DNA of 64,000 nt from CALLJL01 sp964627255. GTDB lineage: Bacteria; Acidobacteriota; Aminicenantia; Aminicenantales; CALLJL01. The notes under the pieces were generated by a model. It did no database searches. It saw only the letters and a program-made list of their open reading frames with translations, and was not told the origin of the DNA. This document shows, piece after piece, positions 57,734 to 64,000 of the stretch. The stretch is from contig CAZVIN010000115.1 of NCBI GenBank assembly GCA_964627255.1, positions 1 through 64,000 on the forward strand, read 5' to 3'. A program made the position numbers and the translations under genes. Each line of letters begins with the position of its first letter. Positions within the stretch are counted from its first letter, which is position 1.

Positions 57734-58423
57734 TCAAAAAAGTGCTGAATTAATGGCATAGAGGGCAAGCTGCAGACGGCTATGGGTGTTTAATTTGGCA
57801 TAAATGCTTTTGATATGGGAGCGGACAGTATTCTTGCTAATAAAAAGAATTTTAGCGATTTCATCGTTTGACCGGCCCTGGCCGATGAGTTTCAGGACTT
57901 GAAACTCCATCGGCGTTAATTGGTCAAGGGTTTTTTCCTTAAAATCACGGCCGACGACTGAGATAATGCGGTCCATGATGGAGCTCATCTTATCGCGGGG
58001 GAGCCAAATCTCGCCCCTATAGACAACTCGCACCGCCTCAATCAGTTCGCGGGAAGGGTTATTCAGGTCAAAATAGCCGCGGGCGCCCGCATTCATCAGG
58101 CTGACAATTTCTTCGTGGGAGGGGATGCTGCCTAAAAGAAGCAGATGGCCCTGGCCCTGATTTATTGTAATTTCTCTCACTGCTTTGCAGATTTCTCTCA
58201 AGTTGGGAAGGACTTCGGTGTTGGCCAGAAGAAGGACGTGGGGCTTAAGTTTTCTCACAGCCTCCATCAGGCTTTCTACTGTCCCCTTTTCAATATGAGC
58301 CACCTCGATATCTTCCGCCGGCTCTAAGGCTCTTAGAATACCGGCCAGAACAAGCTCAGAAGGGCAAAAAATAAGCAGTTTTATTTTTTTCGACTCCTCT
58401 AAGGAAACGGGTTTTCGGGGCAT
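57734..58423 (-). CDS. NarL/LuxR-type regulator with pseudo-receiver domain
   Basis: 229 residues. The C-terminal LuxR HTH is intact: LTPMEFQVLKLIGQGRSNDE, IAKILFISKNTVRSHIKSIY and AKLNTHSRLQLALYA. The N-terminal receiver keeps the fold but not the phosphorylation pocket: the acidic pair is replaced in LLIFCPSELVLAGIL and the phospho-acceptor region reads HVLLLANTEVLP without Asp. It is likely controlled by ligand, partner or abundance rather than phosphorylation. A good promoter lies upstream and a PilZ gene follows 12 nt later, hinting at a c-di-GMP-linked regulatory pair. Confidence 0.87.
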   Translation of the reverse strand: MPRKPVSLEESKKIKLLIFCPSELVLAGILRALEPAEDIEVAHIEKGTVESLMEAVRKLKPHVLLLANTEVLPNLREICKAVREITINQGQGHLLLLGSIPSHEEIVSLMNAGARGYFDLNNPSRELIEAVRVVYRGEIWLPRDKMSSIMDRIISVVGRDFKEKTLDQLTPMEFQVLKLIGQGRSNDEIAKILFISKNTVRSHIKSIYAKLNTHSRLQLALYAINSALF

Positions 58424-58476
58424 TAGCTCTTCTCTCCCTTCGCCGCCAAATTTAGATTTTTTTTCAAGGTGATTTG

Positions 58477-58505
58477 ATTTTATGGAGATAAAAAAGGCTT
58501 GTCAA
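58477..58505 (-). promoter_or_regulatory. Putative promoter of the NarL-type regulator gene
   Basis: On the minus strand: TTGACA (58505-58500), a 17-nt spacer and TAAAAT (58482-58477). About 54 nt upstream of the ATG at 58423, with GGGAGAGAAG as ribosome-binding site. Confidence 0.7.
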
Positions 58506-58857
58506 GTTAGATATAAACAGGAATAGGGTATTGTCATAAGCGAGTTAAGAAGAGAAATCAGTAAGGTGAGAAATAATGATTTCTGTGCCCAATATTTTAG
58601 ACTCTGAGATTTAAGGGAAAAGTTATTTGGTGGCCATTTCCGTTGCTTTTCCCGGACCCCGTTTTCATCAAGTAAATTGGATAAGAGCTAGCGATATTTT
58701 GTCCCTAACAAAGCGCTATAAGAAATTGAGTTTCGCGCTTGATATCAAACCGGAAGAGGGGGAGGAGAAAGACCTTTCCTCCACCCTCATCCAGTCGCGC
58801 CTTGGATGGAGAAAAAGCCTTTTTGGGGCCTTTTCGCTAAATAGAGACGAGAAAGAC
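58506..58857. other. Spacer between NarL-type and PilZ genes with a strong hairpin
   Basis: No gene recognised; a 78-codon plus-strand frame (58627-58863, TTG/GTG-type start) lacks a ribosome-binding site and family features. A hairpin is formed by GAGGGGGAGGA (58756-58766) and TCCTCC-A-CCCTC (58777-58788): 11 base pairs with one bulge and a 10-nt loop. Confidence 0.45.
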
Positions 58858-58874
58858 GGGTGAAATTCTCACCC
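58858..58874 (-). terminator. Possible terminator after the degenerate PilZ gene
   Basis: GGGTGA (58858-58863) and TCACCC (58869-58874) form a 6-bp stem with a 5-nt loop, right after the minus-strand PilZ stop at 58878. On that strand it is followed by a pyrimidine-rich GTCTTTCTCGTCTCTATTT. Confidence 0.45.
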
Positions 58875-58877
58875 TAA

Positions 58878-59237
58878 TTAAACATTTTCTCGAATAAAAT
58901 ATTTATTCTCGAACTTCATCGTAATTCGTTGACGGACCTTACGACCGGTGGTCTTCTCGACTAAAACGACGTTACCACGAATAATGAGTTTCAAATTTCG
59001 ATCCTCGGAAAGAGCGCGCGGCAAGTCTATCGCTAAGCGCAGACGGGTACCGACAATCACTGGGTTCTTGAGATAAAAAACAGCTCCTTGGTGGCTGATG
59101 AAATTGAGGGTGGTTTTTTCCTGAAAGGCTTCTCCCGCCGGCGTTTCCCCTTCGACCAGAGTCGGGAGGGGAAGGTTGAAGATTTTGTCCCCGTTTAGAA
59201 CCCTTGGAGCTTCGTTTATTTCATTGTTAAATCCCAT
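58878..59237 (-). CDS. Degenerate PilZ-like protein
   Basis: 119 residues. Alignable with the PilZ protein at 57254-57721 (PLPTLVEGETPAGEAFQEKT; PVIVGTRLRLAIDLPRALSE; then IIRGNVVLVEKTTGRKVRQR), but the RxxxR motif is absent at the N-terminus and NISSGGAYF has become NFISHQGAVFYL. Binding of c-di-GMP is therefore doubtful. It probably arose by duplication and divergence and may act as a partner or decoy. An inverted repeat covers its candidate promoter. Confidence 0.72.
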   Translation of the reverse strand: MGFNNEINEAPRVLNGDKIFNLPLPTLVEGETPAGEAFQEKTTLNFISHQGAVFYLKNPVIVGTRLRLAIDLPRALSEDRNLKLIIRGNVVLVEKTTGRKVRQRITMKFENKYFIRENV

Positions 59238-59289
59238 AGTCCGCTTCCTTTATTATTTCTTTCTTAATCATAATGCTTGCGGCTAAAAG

Positions 59290-59336
59290 CCAGGTCAATC
59301 ACCCCTCTGGATGAAATCAGGGGTGAAATTGGCTGG
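59290..59336. promoter_or_regulatory. Long imperfect palindrome between divergent PilZ and proS genes
   Basis: CCAG-gt-CAATCACCCCT (59290-59306) mirrors AGGGGTG-aa-ATTG-g-CTGG (59319-59336); the inner CACCCCT/AGGGGTG arm is perfect. It covers TTGACC (59298-59293, minus strand), the candidate -35 of the PilZ gene (-10 CATTAT at 59275-59270). Its right arm AAATTGGCTGG recurs exactly at 59443-59453, inside the proS promoter spacer, so a shared operator is possible. Confidence 0.45.
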
Positions 59337-59436
59337 AGCCTTATCTGCGACTCTTTCACCCTCGCCAATTAGTCCTTTTCCGCCTTTTATATAAATAAAT
59401 TTGCATATTATAAAGACTATTCAAAAGGTAAGTTTC

Positions 59437-59466
59437 TTGACAAAATTGGCTGGCTCCCGTTAGAAT
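59437..59466 (+). promoter_or_regulatory. Putative proS promoter
   Basis: TTGACA (59437-59442), an 18-nt spacer and TAGAAT (59461-59466). About 31 nt before the GTG start, which has AAAGGAAA upstream. Confidence 0.7.
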
Positions 59467-59497
59467 GACAACGCCTTCAAGGTGAAAGGAAACGGCC

Positions 59498-60949
59498 GTG
59501 AAAAAAGAAGAACGACAGGTAACACAAATTACGCCGAAGAGCGAAGATTTTTCTCGCTGGTATGTAGACGTTATCCGGCGAACGGAGATGGCCGATTATG
59601 CGCCGATGAAAGGGATGATGGTCATCCGCCCCTATGGTTATGCTGTCTGGGAAAACATTCAACGGCTTTTGGATAACCGAATCAAGGCGGCTGGTCACGT
59701 CAACGCTTATTTTCCTTTATTTATCCCGGAGAGCTTTCTCCGCAAAGAGATGGAGCATCTTAAGGGGTTTGCGCCGGAGGTGGCCTGGGTAACTCACGGC
59801 GGACAGGAAGAGCTGGAGGAAAAATTGGCTGTCAGGCCGACCTCAGAGGCTATTATTGGCGCCATGTACGCCAAATGGATTCAGTCCTGGCGTGATTTGC
59901 CTGTTTTAATCAATCAATGGGCCAACGTTGTGCGCTGGGAGAAGGTCACTCGTCCGTTTCTCCGGACAACTGAATTTTTATGGCAGGAAGGTCATACGGC
60001 CCATGAAACTGAAGCTGAGGCCAGGAAGGAAACTATTCTCATCCTCCACCTGTATCGCGAGTTCGTCGAGACTGAACTGGCTATTCCAGTCATTGCCGGA
60101 AAGAAGACGTCCAAGGAAAAATTTGCCGGGGCTTTGGAAACCTATGCCATTGAAGCCCTGATGTCCGATGGTCGAGCTCTCCAGATGGGTACATCTCACC
60201 ATTTAGGGCAACATTTTTCCCAAGTGTTTAATATTAGGTTTGAGGACCGCAAACAAAACTTGCAATACGTCTGGCAGACCTCCTGGGGTGTTTCTACCCG
60301 CCTCATCGGGGCGGTAATTATGTGTCACGGTGACGATTCTGGTCTCAAGTTGCCACCCCACATCGCGCCCCATCAAATTATTATTGTGCCTATCTCTATT
60401 GGTAATTGGAAGGAAACGGTGCTGCCCGTGGCGGCGAACATCGAAAAAGAGTTGGTGGCGGCTGGACTTAGAGTTAAACTTGATAGCCGGGAAGAATATA
60501 CCCCTGGCTGGAAATTTGCTGAATATGAAATGAAAGGGGTGCCCCTCCGCTTAGAAATTGGTCCCAGAGATGTGAGCGCCGGTCAGGTCGTTCTGGTTCG
60601 ACGGGATACCGGGGAGAAACTGGTTCGTCCTGTTGATAATCTTAAAAGGGACATCCCCGAACTATTGGAACAGGTCCAGCAAAATCTCTTTGCCCTTGCC
60701 CGCCGCTTTCAACAAGCCAATACTTTCGATGTAGCCAATTATGCCGAATTCAAAAAGGTCATCGAAGAACGCCGCGGCTTTATCTGCGCCTGGTGGTGCG
60801 GTGACGAGGCCTGCGAAGAAGCGATTAAAGAAGAAACAGCCGCGACCATTCGGGTAATTCCTATAGAAAAAGTCAGGGAAGGGGTCGGCCGCTGTCTTTA
60901 TTGCCAAAAGGAAGCCCCACACTATGTATATTTTGCCCGCGCTTATTAA
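59498..60949 (+). CDS. proS: Prolyl-tRNA synthetase, archaeal/eukaryotic (short, no INS editing) type
   Basis: 483 residues, starting with GTG. Class II motifs: motif 1 near YGYAVWENIQRLLDNRIKAA, motif 2 RPFLRTTEFLWQEGHTAHET and motif 3 GVSTRLIGAVIMCHGDDSGL. LAVRPTSEAIIGAMYAKWI is the proline-site TxE loop. The C-terminal extension, with CAWWCGDEACEEAIKEETAA and GRCLYCQKEAPHYVYFARAY, is the zinc-containing domain found only in the archaeal/eukaryotic group. The bacterial editing insertion between motifs 2 and 3 is missing. This type occurs in several bacterial phyla, so horizontal transfer is possible but old. Confidence 0.96.
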   Translation: MKKEERQVTQITPKSEDFSRWYVDVIRRTEMADYAPMKGMMVIRPYGYAVWENIQRLLDNRIKAAGHVNAYFPLFIPESFLRKEMEHLKGFAPEVAWVTHGGQEELEEKLAVRPTSEAIIGAMYAKWIQSWRDLPVLINQWANVVRWEKVTRPFLRTTEFLWQEGHTAHETEAEARKETILILHLYREFVETELAIPVIAGKKTSKEKFAGALETYAIEALMSDGRALQMGTSHHLGQHFSQVFNIRFEDRKQNLQYVWQTSWGVSTRLIGAVIMCHGDDSGLKLPPHIAPHQIIIVPISIGNWKETVLPVAANIEKELVAAGLRVKLDSREEYTPGWKFAEYEMKGVPLRLEIGPRDVSAGQVVLVRRDTGEKLVRPVDNLKRDIPELLEQVQQNLFALARRFQQANTFDVANYAEFKKVIEERRGFICAWWCGDEACEEAIKEETAATIRVIPIEKVREGVGRCLYCQKEAPHYVYFARAY

Positions 60950-61005
60950 GGTGAATAACCAATTTTTAAAGAATATCGCCTTTATTGCTTCGCCTAAAGA
61001 TTGCC

Positions 61006-61021
61006 GCAGGAGTTGTCCTGC
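61006..61021 (+). other. Small perfect hairpin in the proS-pcm spacer
   Basis: GCAGGA-GTTG-TCCTGC (6-bp stem, 4-nt loop), 57 nt after the proS stop. There is no U-tract, so it may be an RNA end or processing signal. The surrounding 279-nt spacer contains no gene. Confidence 0.35.
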
Positions 61022-61228
61022 AGCTGCAGTGAGGGAAAGATGGTTCCAAGGTTTCTTTGACAACGGGAAGCCGCGGGCCTGGTTTCTGGGCGTGCGAGAG
61101 CCGAAGATAGTTCGTAACCAAGCAGTCTTCCATCCTAAGGTTTGGTTGCTTTCCTTTTTGATTTTTCCTTTGCCTGAACACCAAAATTGATTTATTCTAT
61201 TATTCGATATTCAAATGAGGGGTAAGCG

Positions 61229-61861
61229 ATGGAGGATTCTTGGGCTGAACACCGGGAAAGAATGGTTGAAACCCAGATTATAAATCGAGGGGTCAAGGAT
61301 GAAAGGGTAATTGCCGCAATGCGCCAGATCCCACGGCATCTTTTTGTTCCGCCAGATGTTGTCGATTATGCCTATAACGATGAACCTGTTCCGATTGGCG
61401 AAGGCCAAACAATTTCCCAGCCTTATATCGTTGCGTATATGACTGAGATGCTTAATCTTAAAGAAGAAGATAAAGTCCTCGAGATTGGAACTGGCTCTGG
61501 TTATCAGACGGCTATCTTAGCTTCGATAGCCAAAGAAATATATACTGTGGAGATAATTGCTTCGCTTTCTTCGAAAGCTCAAGAACTATTGGCTCAGCTC
61601 GGTTATCGCAATATTTATTTCAAAATTGGTGATGGCACCTTTGGCTGGGAAGAACATGCTCCTTATGACGCCATAATAGTTACGGCAGCGCCAGCCTCTT
61701 TCCCGCGTCAACTTGAGGCGCAATTAAAGCTAGGGGGGAGAATGGTTGTTCCTGTCGGGTCGACTTTTCAGGAGCTTTATTTATTGATGCGAGAGAAGGA
61801 AGGCATAAAAAAGAAGAAGCTTCTCCCCGTTCGTTTTGTTCCTTTGGTAACTCTCCATTAA
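61229..61861 (+). CDS. pcm: Protein-L-isoaspartate O-methyltransferase
   Basis: 210 residues; SAM-dependent repair of isoaspartyl residues. Signatures: MVETQIINRGVKDERVIAAM, IPRHLFVPPDVVDYAYND, PIGEGQTISQPYIVAYMTEM, KVLEIGTGSGYQTAILASIA (SAM motif I) and YDAIIVTAAPASFPRQLEAQ, ending LGGRMVVPVGSTFQELYLL. GAGGGGTAAGCG precedes the ATG. It is 12 nt upstream of the DUF192 gene, probably one transcript. Confidence 0.96.
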   Translation: MEDSWAEHRERMVETQIINRGVKDERVIAAMRQIPRHLFVPPDVVDYAYNDEPVPIGEGQTISQPYIVAYMTEMLNLKEEDKVLEIGTGSGYQTAILASIAKEIYTVEIIASLSSKAQELLAQLGYRNIYFKIGDGTFGWEEHAPYDAIIVTAAPASFPRQLEAQLKLGGRMVVPVGSTFQELYLLMREKEGIKKKKLLPVRFVPLVTLH

Positions 61862-61873
61862 AGGAGGCGATAA

Positions 61874-62398
61874 ATGGAGGGAAAATCCTTAACGAAAACT
61901 CGGTGTCCACAGAGAACTAACCGAGTCCGGGTTTTTTTGACCGGCAAATATTGTGTCTTTTTAACTTTAATAATAAGTGCTTATTCATTATTGGTCCCTT
62001 TAGTCGCTCAGGCCAAATTTATTAAAATTACTTTGCCCGACGGGTTTCAAGTCACCGCCGAACTGGCGGTTACTGAAGAACAGAGACAAAGAGGGCTTAT
62101 GTTCCGGGAGCAAATGAAAGAAGACCAGGGAATGCTTTTTATTTTCGAGACTGAGGATATCTATGCCTTCTGGATGAAAAATATGCGCTTTTCCTTAGAC
62201 CTCTTGTGGCTGGATTCAGAGCGAAGAATTGTCCATGTGGAAGAGAACGTGCCTCCCTGTGCGACTGAACCCTGTCCTTCTTATGAGCCGTCCCGACCAG
62301 CGCGTTATGTTTTGGAGTTGGTAAACGGCTCAGTAAAAAAGCATAATCTGAGGTTGGGTGATAGATTAGAATTCTTCCTAGGTATAACCAAAAGATGA
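61874..62398 (+). CDS. DUF192 domain protein, exported
   Basis: 174 residues. A hydrophobic segment near residues 25-45 (YCVFLTLIISAYSLLVPLVA followed by QA) looks like a signal peptide after a long basic N-region. The DUF192 domain follows: VTAELAVTEEQRQRGLMFRE, GMLFIFETEDIYAFWMKNMR and FSLDLLWLDSERRIVHVEEN with CATEPCPSYEPSRPARYVLE. The family is common and its function is unclear. AAAGGAGGCG precedes the ATG. It sits between pcm and the methionine-synthesis fusion gene. Confidence 0.87.
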   Translation: MEGKSLTKTRCPQRTNRVRVFLTGKYCVFLTLIISAYSLLVPLVAQAKFIKITLPDGFQVTAELAVTEEQRQRGLMFREQMKEDQGMLFIFETEDIYAFWMKNMRFSLDLLWLDSERRIVHVEENVPPCATEPCPSYEPSRPARYVLELVNGSVKKHNLRLGDRLEFFLGITKR

Positions 62399-62463
62399 GG
62401 CAAGAAAGCCTTTACTTCGGCTCCAGAATAAAAAAATGATGAGTTTTTAGCGAGGTCGCTCCT

Positions 62464-64000
62464 ATGAACTACAAGGCTTGGCTCCAGCTTCTGCAAGACC
62501 GGATAGTTCTGGCCGATGGCGCTATGGGCACTATGCTCTATGACAAGGGCGTTTATCTCAACCTATGTTTTGACGAAATTAACCTGACTAATCCCGACTT
62601 GGTCAAATCCATCCATCGAGAATATATCCAGGCTGGGGCGGAAATCATTGAAACCAATACGTTTGGAGCCAATCGGTTTAAATTAAAAAAGCATGGTCTT
62701 GAAGATAAAGTTAGCGAAATTAACCGCGCCGGAGCGGTCATTGCCAAAGAGGAAGCGAAGAAAAGCGTTTGGGTAGCGGGGTCAATTGGTCCCTTAGGTG
62801 TAAAGATTGAACCGTGGGGGCCGACTTCGGTCGAGGAGGCTGAGGAGGCCTTTCGGGAACAGGTCAGGGGACTATTAACGGGCGGGGTTGACCTGTTTAT
62901 CTTAGAGACTTTTTCTGATATCAACGAAATTCATCAAGCAATCAGGGCCGTTCAGAGGGAAGCCCCTGACCATCTCCTGGTAGCTCAAATGACGATCGAG
63001 GAAGACGGCACGAGCCTTTACGGGACAACGCCTGAAGTTTTCACCCGGAAATTGGAGGAATGGGGAGCCCACGTTATCGGGGTAAATTGTAGTGTTGGCC
63101 CCGCCGCTATGCTCGAATGTATAGAAAGGATGTCCAAGGTAACAACTAACCCCCTTTCAGCTATGCCTAATGCAGGTATTCCCCGGAATGTTGAGGGAAG
63201 GAATATTTATCTTTGTTCGCCGGAGTACCTGGCTGAATATGCGCGGCGCTTCATTCTCAACGGCGTGCGGTTAGTTGGTGGTTGCTGCGGGACAAAGCCG
63301 GGCCATATTCGAGCGATTCGCAACGCCATTAGGGCTCTTCAGCCAACTAAGCGGTCCGTAGTCATGATTAGTGAGGAGCCGGGGCTGCCTTCAGCTCCAA
63401 AAACTAAACCCATGCCGGAAAAATCTGCCCTGGGAAAGAAGCTCAGTCAAGGCCAGTTTGTGGTCAGCGTAGAGGTCGTTCCACCGCGAGGATGGAATGC
63501 CAGCGCGGCGATTGAAATTTCGCGGCGGTTAAAAGAGAAAGGGGTAGATTGTGTCAATATTCCTGACGGCCCGCGAGCAAGCTGCCGGATGAGCTCAATG
63601 GCCTTAGCTTTTTTGCTTCAGGCTGAAGCGGGAATTGAAGTTATCCTTCATTATACTTGCCGCGACCGCAACCTCTTAGGTATTCAATCCGACCTTTTAG
63701 GGGTTTATGCCCATGGTATACGCAACCTTCTCTTGATCACCGGCGACCCCCCTAAACTCGGTGATTATCCTGATGCCACCGCGGTGTTTGACGTTGATTC
63801 CATTGGGTTGACCAACGTGGTTAACTTTTTGAACCAGGGCTTAGATGTTGGTCAACGCCGCCTTCCTGAACCCACTGGCTTCCTGATAGGAGTTGGAGCC
63901 AACCCTGGAGCTATTAACCTTGATTATGAAATTTCTCGTTTCCGTTGGAAGGTGGAAGCCGGCGCGGAATTTACCATTACCCAGCCGGTTTTTGATGTCC
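62464..64000 (+). CDS. Bifunctional homocysteine S-methyltransferase / methylenetetrahydrofolate reductase (3' end outside window)
   Basis: The frame opens at ATG 62464 and is still open at 64000 (512 codons visible). The N-terminal homocysteine S-methyltransferase domain (about 1-300) has VLADGAMGTMLYDKGVYLNL, IETNTFGANRFKLKKHGL, a Cys in GVNCSVGPAAML and the zinc site LVGGCCGTKPGHI. A linker of about 30 residues leads to a MetF-type TIM barrel (GQFVVSVEVVPPRGWNASAA, LHYTCRDRNLLGIQSDLLGV, NLLLITGDPPKLGDYPDAT, GAEFTITQPVFDV). This is the YitJ-type fusion, supplying methyl groups from one-carbon folates to homocysteine. It could use the methylene-THF made by the gcv genes in this window. Confidence 0.93.
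   Translation, partial: MNYKAWLQLLQDRIVLADGAMGTMLYDKGVYLNLCFDEINLTNPDLVKSIHREYIQAGAEIIETNTFGANRFKLKKHGLEDKVSEINRAGAVIAKEEAKKSVWVAGSIGPLGVKIEPWGPTSVEEAEEAFREQVRGLLTGGVDLFILETFSDINEIHQAIRAVQREAPDHLLVAQMTIEEDGTSLYGTTPEVFTRKLEEWGAHVIGVNCSVGPAAMLECIERMSKVTTNPLSAMPNAGIPRNVEGRNIYLCSPEYLAEYARRFILNGVRLVGGCCGTKPGHIRAIRNAIRALQPTKRSVVMISEEPGLPSAPKTKPMPEKSALGKKLSQGQFVVSVEVVPPRGWNASAAIEISRRLKEKGVDCVNIPDGPRASCRMSSMALAFLLQAEAGIEVILHYTCRDRNLLGIQSDLLGVYAHGIRNLLLITGDPPKLGDYPDATAVFDVDSIGLTNVVNFLNQGLDVGQRRLPEPTGFLIGVGANPGAINLDYEISRFRWKVEAGAEFTITQPVFDV

Noticed and set aside
58627..58863. 78-codon plus-strand frame in the spacer before the degenerate PilZ gene
   Set aside because: No ribosome-binding site, spans two hairpins, no recognisable protein pattern.

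Overview
This 64 kb window is gene-dense bacterial chromosome with moderate GC. It contains almost no mobile DNA and no CRISPR array. Lnt and an NfeD/stomatin pair suggest a didermic cell envelope. The prolyl-tRNA synthetase is of the short archaeal/eukaryotic type, glycyl-tRNA synthetase is split alpha2beta2, and glycine dehydrogenase is split GcvPA/GcvPB. Soluble Hdr/Flx redox genes and a 2-oxoacid:ferredoxin oxidoreductase point to an anaerobic or fermentative lifestyle. My best guess for the lineage is a deep-branching uncultured phylum such as Aminicenantes/Acidobacteriota relatives. That is inference from gene content, not demonstrated.

Layout. 1-2.3 kb: the 3' end of serS, two tRNA-Ser genes (UGA, GCU) and degenerate intergenic repeats. 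2.3-10.7 kb: ogt, then a minus-strand run of argS, a GldA/GldF/GldG-like ABC system with a DUF4340 protein, and a DHH-like phosphoesterase whose motif order looks permuted. 11-18.4 kb: a glycine operon gcvT-gcvH-gcvPA-gcvPB-glyQ-glyS. 18.4-23.9 kb (minus): a signalling set of REC-pseudoGGDEF, hybrid kinase, REC-GGDEF, HPt and a PilZ protein.

24.2-36.3 kb (minus) is the most interesting region. It is a 13-gene, tightly overlapping redox operon, hdrC-hdrB-korDABC-hdrA-mvhD(flxD)-flxC-flxB-flxA-frdB-frdA. It places a 2-oxoglutarate-type ferredoxin oxidoreductase, a complete HdrABC-FlxABCD flavin-based electron-bifurcation module and a soluble fumarate-reductase-like FrdAB pair under apparently one promoter. 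I infer a cytoplasmic circuit linking ferredoxin, NADH, a thiol/disulfide couple and fumarate/succinate.

36.4-43.3 kb: a membrane-embedded spermidine-synthase-like protein, a Tat-type radical SAM protein, DUF362 and DUF6599 proteins, an AI-2E-family exporter and a zinc-ribbon protein. 43.3-48.5 kb (minus): a DUF1844 protein, ribF, pyrR-pyrB-pyrC, rnc and an Mth938-like protein. 49-55.2 kb: mazG, then nfeD-slipin-SPOR-lnt-prfB on the minus strand, with prfB carrying the programmed +1 frameshift. 55.3-59.2 kb: an HU protein, a conserved protein of unknown function, coaE, two paralogous PilZ proteins and a NarL-type regulator with a pseudo-receiver. 59.5-64 kb: proS, pcm, a DUF192 protein, and the start of a homocysteine methyltransferase/methylenetetrahydrofolate reductase fusion that runs off the window.
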